This document shows positions 23,332 through 34,500 of a stretch of DNA of 64,000 bases, piece by piece. Source of the DNA: Annona cherimola (taxonomy: Eukaryota > Streptophyta > Magnoliopsida > Magnoliales > Annonaceae). Below the pieces are notes generated by a model. The model saw only the letters and a program-made list of their open reading frames with translations, searched no databases and was not told the origin of the DNA. Made by a program: the position numbers and the translations under genes. The DNA lies in NCBI GenBank assembly GCA_030490835.1, contig CM059972.1:90195137-90259136 (forward strand), written 5' to 3'. The stretch's first letter is position 1, and every line of letters starts with the position of its first letter.

Positions 23332-23566
23332 GTTTGCGGCAAAAAAATGTTAACTAAAACTTTTCAATCCGATCTATTTTTTAATTATTTTTTCACATTT
23401 TCTTATTCAAATTACCCTATTTTTCAATCATTTCTACACAACTAACCTATCTATTTTAACTTTATTTTCTTTACTTCCCATAATTACTCCTATTATATCA
23501 CATCATTTTCTATCAATTTGACAACTTTTACCTCAAGAATTTTTCATGAGTTTTCCCAAATATACC
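23332..23566 (+). mobile_element. Tourist-like MITE copy, decayed right end
   Basis: Starts GGGTGTATTTGTTTG and follows the family body (ttcaatcatttctacacaact, tattttaactttattttc). The right terminus is degraded to cccaaatatacc. The preceding 200 bp (23106-23331) are also T-rich and look like older copies of the same family. Confidence 0.65.
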
Positions 23567-24065
23567 TATTACGTTTGACCGTAATTTCAAATATACTCAC
23601 TACGTTTCTAAAATCTTATATATACCCATTACATTTGCACATAATCCCAAATATGCCCACTTCATAATGGATTTGAGAAAATGACATTACAAAATGTGTA
23701 AAATTACTAAAATGCTCATGATCAAAAGGCGGACCAAAAAGAGTGAATGACAGAGTCTAATGTCGTCCCACTCCTCTCTTCCTCTGAAACATCCAACTGC
23801 ATCACGCGTATTTCTCCATTCTAACAAATCTCCGTTAAACCACATAGGCCATCATCTATCGATGGCCACTAAATGCTCGACCTAATAAGCCATTCATGGA
23901 AAAAATTTCCAGCAAGTAGAAAATCTCCATCAAGCGTGCCATTGCAGGATGTAAATCATGTACAACTATGCCAAGAGAAAAGGGCAAAAACAAATAACAT
24001 ATGACAAGCAGATTCCCACAAGTCAAGCCATCCTCACACTCTCATCAACCGTTGAAGCTAAGAAG
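23567..24065. other. Intergenic stretch, no gene seen
   Basis: The first 100 bp contain loosely repeated aaatata(t/c)(a/g)cccattac units; the rest is unremarkable. It is the original left flank of the second copia insertion and continues at 29582. Confidence 0.4.
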
Positions 24066-24588
24066 TGTTAGAATTTTCATAATAAAATTTCCGTTTCCAA
24101 GCTTTTTCTTCTTGCTTTAAAGCATTCCGTTTTCCGAGCGTTGTTTATTTTATTTTATTGAAAGCATTTTTCAACGTTTATATTCGTAACGTTAATTTCA
24201 AATGTTGAAATCCAGGCCTATATATAGGAGCCTGAATTGCTTGAAAACAAAACACACAATTTTTTCTCTCCAACCCTCTCCTGCCCTCTAGTGTTCTCAA
24301 AAGAAACTTTGTGAATTTTTTCATTATTTTCTAACTCCATTCAAAGCCTGTTATTTTTAATCTCAAGTGTTTGGAATCTAGAAGGGAGGTTGTTTTCCAT
24401 TGTAGATTAGGTTCTCTCCTTGTATCCTGGGGGCAAACTGCTATAACCCTAAACAGTTGTGAGGGAGAAATGTTGTCTTAAGGAAAGTGACAATTGTAAC
24501 ACGCCTAGAGGATAAACCTATTTTCTGGTTTGAATATTTTCTCACTTTCCATAAATTTCCTATTTATTTCCATCTCTGTGCCCCAACA
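24066..24588 (+). repeat. 5' LTR of second copia element
   Basis: Runs from tgttagaattttc to gccccaaca, 523 bp, the same length as the 3' LTR. Contains a TATA-like cctatatataggag near 24217-24230. Confidence 0.95.
24219..24227 (+). promoter_or_regulatory. LTR TATA box
   Basis: TATATATAG in the expected part of the LTR (about 150 bp from its start) and preserved in the 3' LTR. It would drive the element's RNA. Confidence 0.6.
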
Positions 24589-24590
24589 AT

Positions 24591-24605
24591 CTTAAGACAA
24601 CATTT
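24591..24605 (+). other. Atypical primer-binding position complementary to LTR
   Basis: CTTAAGACAACATTT starts 2 bp after the LTR end, exactly where a primer-binding site belongs. It is a perfect 15-nt reverse complement of AAATGTTGTCTTAAG at 24468-24482 in the LTR, which the 3' LTR also retains. No match to the usual initiator-Met or other familiar tRNA 3' end is evident. Confidence 0.6.
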
Positions 24606-24629
24606 TTTTTATTTTTTTCATTTTCCTAA

Positions 24630-27600
24630 ATGGTCCCCCAATCTACCATTCCCATTGCTAAGCCTGATATCTCAAGGTTGGATGCCTGTGTTGGCACCAA
24701 CTTCAAAAGGTGGCAACAATAACTTCACCTCTACCTAACCCACCTTGGAGTTGTCTACGTTCTTACCAACCCGAAGCCTGAAGAAACCACGGATGAAACG
24801 CTGCAGCAGCAACGCAAAAGAATAAAGTGGGAGATGGATAACTACATCTTCAAAGGCCACATCGTCGAATCTTTATCAGACTCTCTCTTCAACGCATACC
24901 AGAAGGTGGACGCGGCCAAAAAAATTTGGGACTCACTTCAGCACAAGTACAACACAGATGATGCGAGTATTAAGAAATTTATTGTAAGTGATTTCCTTGA
25001 ATACACTACGACTGATGATAAGTCGATCCTTGATCAAGTTCATGAGATCCAGCATATCGTCAATCAACTTGAGTCTGAGGGCAGTAAGATAGATGAGTCC
25101 ATTATTGTAAGTACTATTATTGCAAAATTGCCACCTGGTTGGAATAACCATCGCAAGAATTTGAAACAAATGAAAGGTCTTATGAGTTTAGATGAACTTG
25201 CTCTTAACTTGTGTACTGAAGAAAAATCTAGACAAAGTGAAAAGAAAGACGAGCAAATTCAATCTAAAGCTCATATGGTTGAATGTCAAAATCAGGTGAC
25301 AATTAGCAATAATCAACCCTTTAGAAAATTTAACTTAAATACTAATAAAATTAAGAAGAAAAAGAGACCTTATTATTATTGCAAAAAGATATGATATTTG
25401 AAAAGGGAGTGTAGGCTTCTCAAAAAGAAGAATAACACTCAAAAGGGTCCCGAGGCACATTTGACTGAAGAAAATTTTGTTGGTATGATTTCTGAAATTT
25501 GTGCTGTGAGTGACGATCAGACTTGGTGGCTTGATTCTGGGGCTACTAGGCATGTATGCAAAGATAGAAATCAGTTTAAAACCTATGAATCTGGTAATAA
25601 TGGTAATAATTTATTCATGGGTAACTCATCTACCGCCAAAGTGGTAGGGTCAGGGACTATTATCCTAAAACTGACTTCTGGGAAATCACTCACCCTTACA
25701 AATGTGTTTCATGTACCAAAAATTCGCAAAAACCTGGTCTCGATTAGCCTTCTTGGCAAATATGGTTTTAAATTGGTATTTGAGTCAGATCAAATTATTA
25801 TTACAAAAGGAGGTATTTTTGTTGGGAAGGGTTATGTTGTAGACGACATGTTTCGCCTGAACGTGAATAATGAATCATCTTCTTCTGCTTATATTGTTGA
25901 TTTATTTTCTTTATGGCATGATAGACTAGGTCATGTTAATTTTAGAAGTATGGACACTATGATGAAATTAGGATTAATTCCTAGATCACCAAATGAATCA
26001 ACTGATAAATGTAAAGCGTGTGTTCAAACTAAAATTACTAAAAAGCCATTTCAAAAAGTAGAAAGAAATTTAGAATTATTGGGTTTAATTCATTCTGATA
26101 TATGTGATATGGAAAATAACCTAACAAGAGGTGGTAAAAGATATTTTATAACATTTATAGATGATTTTAGTAAATATACTTATATTTATTTGCTAAGAAC
26201 AAAAGATGAAGCTTTAGAAAAATTCAAGTCTTATAAGGCTGAAGTTGAAAATCAACTTAGTAAAACCATTAAAACTCTAAAATCAGATAGAGGTGGTGAA
26301 TATTTATCAAATGACTTTAATGATTTTTGTGAAAACGTTGGCATAATTCACCTAGTAACAACCTCATATTCGCCTCAACAGAATGGAACGACAGAAAGGA
26401 AAAATAGAACATTGGTTGAAATGGTAAATTCAATGTTAATAAATGCATATCTAAGTATAGGTTGGTGGGGTGAAACTTTATTAACAGTTTGTCACATTCT
26501 TAACAAAATTCCACATAAGAAAACTAAAGTTACTCCTTATGAATTATGGAAAAATAAGGCACCTAATATTAAATATTTTAGAGTTTGAGGTTGTAGAGCC
26601 TTAGTAAGATTATCTGATCCTAAAAGACCTAAATTATGACAGTCCAATTCAACAAAATACCATTATTGAATCCAGAGATGTTGATTTCTATGAAAATACT
26701 TATAAAACGATTCCTAAGCTCAGTAATAATGATGAAGCTTCCTCTTCTCAACCATTGGATAAATCTATAAGTAATGATTCTGCATTTGCAGATAAACCTA
26801 TAGAAAATGATAATGAAAATATGAGAAGAAGCAAAAGAGCAAGGAAAGATAATTATAATCGCTTTGGGCCTGATTTTCAACTAAACCTAGTAGAAGGATC
26901 CAGAGATAATATAAATGAGGAACACATAGTTGTTCTTTATACCGAAGGGGATCCAACTACTTATGACAAATCCATGAAATCTCCAGATGTATCATATTGG
27001 AAAGAAGCGATCTAAGATGAAATGGATTCAATAATGGGAAATGGAACTTGAACATTAGTTGATTTACCACTAGGCTCTAAACCTATAGGTTGTAAATGAA
27101 TTTTTAAAAAGAAATTAAAAATTGATTGATCAATTGATAAATTTAAAGCTAGGCTAGTAGCTAAAGGGTTTAGGCAAAAAGAAAGTATAGATTTCTTTGA
27201 TACCTATGCTCCAGTAGCTAGAATTTCAACTATTAGATTATTAATGGCCCTAGCTTCTATCTATCACCTTGAAATTCATCAAATGGATGTAAGAACTGCA
27301 TTTCTAAATGGAGATTTAGATGAGGAAATTTATATGGAACAACCTGAAGGATTTATAATACCTGGACAAGAAAAGAAAGTTTGCAAACTGATAAAATCAT
27401 TATATGGTTTAAAACAAACACCTAAGCAATGACATGAAAAATTTGATCAAGTTGGATTATCAAATGGGTATAAATTAAACCAATCAGACAAATGTGTTTA
27501 TAGTAAATTTACTGCAAATAAAGGAGTTATTATATGTTTATATGTAGATGATATGCTCATTTTTTGGACTGACATTGATATTATTGAAGAAACTAAGAGT

Positions 27601-28503
27601 TTCATGTCAGTTAATTTCGATATGAAAGATATAGGTTATGCAGATGTTATTCTTGGCATCAAGATTATCAGACATGGTAATGTATTTTCTCTTTCTCAAT
27701 CGCATTATATTGAAAAGGTACTCAAGCGATTTAACCATTTTGACGCTGGCGTAGCCTCAACTCCTTTTGATCCCAGCATTAAGTTGTGTAAAAATGATGA
27801 ACGATCTGTAGCCCAGCTTGAGTATGCTAAAGTAATTGGAAGTTTGATGTATGTCATGTATTGCACTCGACCAGATATTGCTTACGTTGTGGGTGTACTA
27901 AGCAGGTTCACTAGTAATCCAGGATGTACAAATTGGAATGCAATTTATAGGGTATTAAAATATTTTAAAAAGACTATTGCTTATGGATTACATTTTAGTG
28001 GCGAACCCACTGTATTAGAAGGATACAGTGATGCAAGTTGAATTTCAGACACCAAGGAATCCATGTCTACTAGTGGTTGAATTTTTACAATTGGAGGAGC
28101 TACTATTTCTTGGGTTTCCAAAAAGCAAACCTGCATTACACATTCTACTATGGAATTCGAATTTCTTGCCTTGACCGCAGCAGGGAAAGAGGCAGAATGG
28201 CTTAGAAATTTATTAATTGAAATTCCCATTTGGCCTAAGTTAGTGCCTCCTATGTATTTGCATTGTGACAGCGAAGCAACTCTATCAAGGACATATAATA
28301 AGACTTATAACGGTAAATCAAGACATATTGCATTGAGGCACAACTATGTAAGGCAATTACTCCAAGATGGAGTGGTAAACATTGATTTTGTAAGATCAAG
28401 TGAAAATTTGGTAGACCCACTTACAAAAGGCCTTACTCGGAATGTGGTCTGGAAAACAGCAAGAGGGATGAGACTTAAATCCACATGTAATGAGTTGCAA
28501 TGA
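24630..28503 (+). pseudogene. Copia gag-pol polyprotein, heavily decayed
   Basis: One frame runs from ATG 24630 to about 26637, then shifts by +1 across a small deletion in the integrase C-terminal part and continues to the normal end at 28503. Domains in order: Gag (UBN2-type, to about 25330), a decayed zinc knuckle near 25375-25420, protease LDSGATRHVC (about 25532), GAG-pre-integrase WHDRLGHVN (about 25916), integrase core (SDICD, SDRGGEY, TTERKNRT), RT (MDVRTAFLNG, LYVDDML) and RNase H (STMEFEFLALTAAGKE). In-frame stops: TAA 24720, TGA 25392, TGA 26586, TAA 27013, and TGA at 27049, 27097, 27127, 27430, 28039 and 28078. Six of the TGAs stand where the family has Trp. It cannot encode functional enzymes. 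Confidence 0.93.
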
Positions 28504-29053
28504 CTGAAACTCAACTCTAAGCTTGTAACCCAGGTGTAGAGTTCAATGAACAAAGTATGTTATTTCGCAACTTGCAAGCACTGGTTATATTTATTTATTT
28601 AATTTTACATCCCTCAGGCAGTGCTTGGTTCCTGTAATGTATTTATGAGGATGAGTATATTATACTCTTAATGGATCTAAAACCTTTGTGTTGAAGTATT
28701 TAATTACAGGGTACTCTAAATAGATTCACCTATATGAGTGTTAGAAGTAAGGCCGCTTCTGTTGCCAGAGTGTGTGGGTTCACTCTAAGGAGCTCATGAA
28801 ACTGGGATACTGACACATGGCCATAACGTGTCACATTTATAAACACTTGATGTAATTTTGAAATCTTGTATGTGAAATATATCCGATTTATCAAAGGGGG
28901 TCGATAATTCAAAGCCTCAGCTACTATACACCTCGGTAAACCTTGATGTATTTTCACTAAATGAAGGTTCAAGTCTATCCGACACCTTTAATTATGTATG
29001 AGATTTCCTTGACTTGAATGGAATTGATTTTTATTTTGAAAATGGCGGGGGAA
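28504..29053 (+). other. 3' untranslated region and polypurine tract
   Basis: About 550 bp without coding character between the pol stop and the 3' LTR. It ends with a purine-rich aatggcgggggaa directly before the LTR, the expected plus-strand primer site. Confidence 0.7.
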
Positions 29054-29576
29054 TGTTAGAATTTTCATAATAAAATTTCCGTTTCCAAGCGTTTCCTTCT
29101 TGCTTTAAAGCATTCCGTTTCCAAGCGTTGTTTATTTTATTTTATTGAAAGCGTTTTTCAACGTTTATATTCATAACGTTAATTTCAAACGTTGAAATCC
29201 AAGCCTATATATAGGAGCCTGAATTGCTTGAAAAAAAAACACACAATTTTTTCGCTCCAACACTCTCCTGCCCTCTAGTGTTCTCAAAAGAAACTTTGTG
29301 AATTTTCTCATTATTTTCTAACTCCATTTAAAGCCTGTTATTTTTAATCTCAAATGTTTGGAATCTAGAAGGGAGGCTGTTTTATATTCTAGATTAAGTT
29401 CTCTCCTTGTATCCTGGGGGCAAATTGCTATAACCCTAAACAGTTGTGAGGGTGCAAATGTTGTCTTAAGGAAAGTAACATTTGTAACACGCCTGGAGGA
29501 GAAACCTATTTTCTGGTTTGAATATTTTCTCACTTTCCTTAAATTTCCTCTTTATTTCCATCTCCGTGCCCCAACA
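29054..29576 (+). repeat. 3' LTR of second copia element
   Basis: Pairs with 24066-24588 at equal length and about 94-95 percent identity by eye, followed by the AGAAG duplication. Confidence 0.95.
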
Positions 29577-29581
29577 AGAAG

Positions 29582-31243
29582 CTCCGAATACTAGCCACGA
29601 AAATCTCTCCAACAAGGCAACCTTTGAAAAATTTTACACCTCATTAGTTGTTCCAGCAAGAGCTTTAATCTTCCAATGGTTGCCAATCAACTGCCATCAA
29701 GCCTACTACAAATTTCGACCGAGTATAACTCATTTTCAGCAACTACCATTAATCTGGCAATTTTGCAGAACACGATGCCCACCTTTTAGCATCCACATTT
29801 TCCAGCAACATCCAACCATTGTAGCCGTTCTTCTTCAAATTACGGCAACAACCAAAAATTCAAGCAGCACCGAGCCCAATCATTTCTAATAGTAGCTTGC
29901 CTAGAACCATCAAACCTAGCAGCCTCCATCATCTTTAATCCAAGCAACTCCCAACTCTCCATCTGGACCACCAGCGATTGCAACCCTCTGGCCATCAATT
30001 GCAACCTCCCTTGCAATTCTACCCATGGTTGTCCAGCAAAAACAACCATCAAACATCATCTTGCCATCGGAATTTTCAAGCAATCATTTTGAGCACCACT
30101 GCTGAGACAAATAGGTTCCAAGACACATAGTTGATTGCCAAGGTGGAAGCCCAAAAACCCAACAATCCACACCAGCCGGTTGATTAATTCATGGCACCAC
30201 GAGCTTTTCATCAGCCAGCGGACCTCCAATCCATTTCATCACCTCTAACCGACAATGAGGAGGTAGCGCACCAAGTGGCTAGCAGCAAATCCAGGCACCG
30301 AACCACCTGTCAAGCACAAAAAAATTGCAGTAGCAATACGCCCAATTCTCCAGCCACGGAACAGTGACATTTTATCCTTACCTAAATACGGTAAGTGCAA
30401 GCTTGATAGCGGCTTCCTATTAGAAAGTTCAAATCGACATTTGCAAAAAACCAACAGCTCCTTTCCCAGTCAACTAAAGGAATAATAAAAGCAAATCAAC
30501 AATGATGTTGATCATCACCATGCCGCCATCCGTTTGAGACTGGACATCTAGCTAGATTTGGTGGCCAATCAGATTATGACGTGATGGACTAAGGGGCGTT
30601 GATGATTGGCTATGACAATTTACAAAACTTTGGCATGGACAATCTGATGCCGAAATTAAGAAAGACTGTCGAAAACTCAGTAAATTGTTAAGCTATAGAA
30701 GGATCAACTATGACACGGCTGTGAAACCCATGTTATTTGAAACTTAGTGAATGTGATACGTACTGAAACCTTGTACATTGTGCCTATTATTGCTATAAAG
30801 CTATAGAAAAATATGTATTGTAATTTTAGAGAAATGAAATTAAATTACAAATTTAGAAAAGGAGTAAATAATAATTTCATAAAGATTAGTTATAAAAATA
30901 AATTTTTATAAATTTTTTGGGAAGGAATTTCAAAATTCTGAATTACATCAATTGAGACTTTTAAATTCACGGACCTTATGAAAAAATAAAAATAAATGGA
31001 AAATTCTTGACTAATTAGGAGTACTAATTAAGGGTTTATATTCTTCTATGTTATTTTTATTATATCTTAGAATGTATAATTCAGAACAAACAGAAAATTT
31101 AATAGAAAGTGTTTTATGAGCTTGGCGGCAAAGCTATCCAGACGCAGCTTACTCAATTTTAGAGCGGGACGATTGCCGTGCATTTTTATTTGCAGGGAGG
31201 ACTGAGGGGAGGAACCAGATTCCTTCTTTCCGTCTGGGTGAAA
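29582..31243. other. Upstream region of NUP88, no gene recognised
   Basis: The part to about 30480 is CA- and CAA-rich on the plus strand with open minus-strand frames of about 70 codons that match nothing I know; it may be old retroelement sequence. The part 30600-31180 is AT-rich and would contain the promoter of the nucleoporin gene. I see no convincing TATA box at a fixed distance from the ATG. Confidence 0.4.
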
Positions 31244-31519
31244 ATGGAGAACGAGCGCTGGGCTCTAAGCAGTCCCTCCAGAGAAGAAGATGAAGGAGAA
31301 GAAGCCACCAGGGGCGAATGGGTCCCACTTCAAAAGCATCCGCTCTTCAGCAGCAGCAGCTTTTGCCAATCGGATGTTCGACTTCCGTCCAATCTCATTG
31401 CCTGGGATGGCTCCTGCCGCCTCTACATCTGGGATTCCACCAACTGCTGTCTTCGTCGCCTCACCCTACGCTTCTCTGATCCTGACCCCGATTCCATCTA
31501 TGCCTCGTCCTCTTCAAAG
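31244..31519 (+). CDS. MOS7: NUP88/MOS7 exon 1
   Basis: 92 codons, acidic N-terminus then the conserved WVPLQ and AWDG blocks. It ends in phase 0 at SSSK. The frame runs to a stop at 31556-31558, with no GT usable in frame before it. Joining at AAG|GCTCGC restores the family sequence exactly, so a GC donor is inferred. Confidence 0.85.
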
Positions 31520-34500
31520 GCTCGCTTTCTGCCCCCCCTTACTCCATTGCGCTTCTAGGGTTTCTATCATTTTTTGGTTTGTTGCTGTTTCAATGATGAA
31601 TGGGTATTTCAGTGGATGAATTTGCGACGGTATGAATTTCAAATTCAAGGGTTATTGTTTGCGTTAGTATTTATAATTTATTGCGTCTGAGCGGCTCCTG
31701 GCTGGGCTGCAAGTTACTTCTTGCACAATCCGTACATCCAGAGCCTGTGATTGCTTATGGAAATTCTACTCTTTCCAATGTTTACGTCTATAATGGTAGT
31801 CATCGAAATGCCGCAATTAATCTGTTGTATTGATTCTTGATCACGAGGATGATTTGTTTCTGGTGTATTGTTATCAAATTTGAAAGCGCGAAGACATTTC
31901 TTCCACTTTGGCAGAGTCGATTGGTAATAAAATGAGGGAAAGTAGGCGGTGGTTTGGTCGTATAAAACTGACATGTTTCTGAATATCGGGGTGGGGGGCG
32001 TCTTGGGTCTCCGTAAAACCTTTACTGTCGGCATCACACTTTATCAGATAGTTTTTTGTAAAGCTGAAAATACTATAAAAATTCTGAAAAATGAGAAATA
32101 AAAGAATATATAAATATATAGCCATTTACATTTTGCCTGTATAAAGTATGGCGTATCAGCCATTCTCTTCCCAAATAGCTGACTAGCTGTATATGACTGT
32201 CATATACAAAATATTCATTAGAATATTAAGCAAGAGACTAACAGCTTTTAATTGTATAAGCAAAATCATTCTGCAATATAAGTGCTAAGATATTTAGTTT
32301 GCAACTGCCTAAGTCTCAAGTATAAAACAAATAAATAAATCCAAAAATGCCATGAATATTTCTGGAGTATAGAATAATAGGACCATCTCATCCTGAGATG
32401 AGGTGGTGTAATTAGGTGAAAAAATGGTATGATTTCATTATGGTGCTGATTTTTAAATTTTTTTTAGAAAATAAATTCTGACTTCTGGTAATACGGTATT
32501 AGAAATATGATGACTTGATTCTAAACAACTCCATTATTCAGGCGTTCAATTGTGAAAAAATGCTTATTTTGTATATTATCATGATAATTGTTGAAAAAAA
32601 ATATTGACATGTTAATTGGGTTCGTGTTGAGACTGGTTCAACGATGTCTGAGTAGCATGTCCTTGCTGGACACTTTGTTGGGCAGCATGGGTATGGGCTT
32701 CAGCCCAGGGGCACCATGAAATCCAGGCCTTGTTGCAATGAGGTGTTGTTGGGCAGGGAATCATTGCCAGCAGTACAGTGAGAGGAGGGTTGGCCATGTG
32801 GTAACTCTTGTTGTTGTGGCTGGTTGGCGGAATGCTTCCACATGTGCTTTGAGCTGGCAGTTGCTGCTAGCATGTTGGTTGGTGATTGGGCCTATATATA
32901 GGGATGAGCGGAGCGCAATCAGGGAGAAGAATCTTGCATTTGTTTATTGTCCTGTTCTTTCTTTCCCACTGAAATCCATTTGTAAAATTCAAATTCTCAG
33001 TTCAGTAAAGAGTTTTCAATCCATTTTCAATTGAAACCTAACAGCCCTGTGCCTGATGCATCCAAGCGGGTTACAGGGGCCACGTTTTGTGACTATGATA
33101 GCGCATCCAAACATTTTAATTTCTGGGAGACTAAATGTTTGAAATCTATATAGGGCATGAATGATCAGTTCAGTTTGCCATTTGATGAGAGGCAAGTTTT
33201 GACAGCCTTAGAGATGAGAGGTAATTTCATTGTCAGGATTGAATGATTTTAGTGAAGTTGTGAAAGAAAAAATATGTAAGGTTTCTATTTTGCACGGTGA
33301 TTTTGTCTGGCTGCCCATAAATCGGGCGATTATGATAAGCCCAAAAATATTTTTATTATTTTTTTATTTTTAAATAAATGTGTGGGTCTCACTTAGATCT
33401 TGCCCTCTATGGAATTTGACAATTTTTGAAATCTATTTGGTATTTTTAGTTCTTTGAAAAACAATGTGGAGGACATGGATGCCTGCGCCTGCCCTCTGTG
33501 TTGATTTTCAAAAATAAAAAACTAAACAAATTCCAAAAAAATGTCAAATTTCACGTAGGGTAAGATCTAAGTAGGCCCACACATTTATAAAAAACAAAAA
33601 ATAATTTTTTGGGCCACTTGTAATTTGTAAATCGCTATGGCCAGCCATATGGGATATTTTTATTTTTATCCTATCGTGATGGTGAAAAATATGTGGTTTT
33701 GAAAATATCCTATGCAAACATACTCATTTCGAGTTAATTTAGTATCAGATCTGGAAGCTATTAAGATGGTGTATATTAGACTTGGATAGCTGTCCTTACG
33801 CCGTAGAGACCAGGCAGTGCATTAATAGGTTTTGTTTGAATTAAGTTGTAGAGTTATCAGGTTGAAGTTCCTAGGCAGTTAAAAGAAAGGCTCAGGGTTG
33901 ATGTTGTTTGCTGCAGATTTGCATTTGAACATGTAAACAGGAGTTCCCAAGTTTGTTTGCTTCTATAAATGTGTAAAAATGATTTTTTTGAATGAAAACT
34001 TTCTATATAGAAATGGCAACATAGCTTGATCGTCTCATATTTTTTGGAGATGATTTTAGACACAATTTTTTTTTGTTTTTGTTTTTAGCATCTCAACACA
34101 TTTCTACTTAGATGTGCCATTAGTTATCAGTACATAGAATTTAATCATATTGAGGTGACTTTAGAAGAAAAGGAAATGAAAAATATACCTTACATAAATT
34201 TATTTTTTTACCCAATGTGGCATGAGTCATCCACTTCTTAAAATATGAATGCCAACGCTACCCCTCTGTTGATCAAAGTGATCTTCAAAAGTCGGCAATT
34301 AAAGGTGATGTTGGTCTCATTATCAAGGCTTAATCTAAGAGGGTAGAGGTTAATTGGGCTTAGAAAATTTTAAATAATTTGCAAACTCTTGTTTAATTTT
34401 TCTTTAAATGAGCAATTGCTAGGAAATAAAAAAAACAATGCAAGTATGAAACAAATAAACACAACAATCAATCTACATAGTAGGTACAATATATAGTGGT

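Larger units (their letters stand above)
24066..29576 (+). mobile_element. Complete but decayed Ty1/copia retrotransposon (5511 bp)
   Basis: Two 523-bp LTRs with TG...CA termini bound a copia-order gag-pol. A perfect 5-bp target duplication AGAAG flanks the element (24061-24065 and 29577-29581). By eye the LTRs differ at about 29 sites (roughly 5.5 percent), so this is not a recent insertion. The polyprotein carries at least ten in-frame stops and one frameshifting deletion. No tRNA-type primer-binding site is visible behind the 5' LTR; the sequence there instead complements part of the LTR. Confidence 0.95.

Noticed and set aside
24630..28503. TGA recoding as Trp in the second copia element
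   Set aside because: TAA stops and a frameshifting deletion are also present and neighbouring host exons use TGG for Trp; decay explains it.
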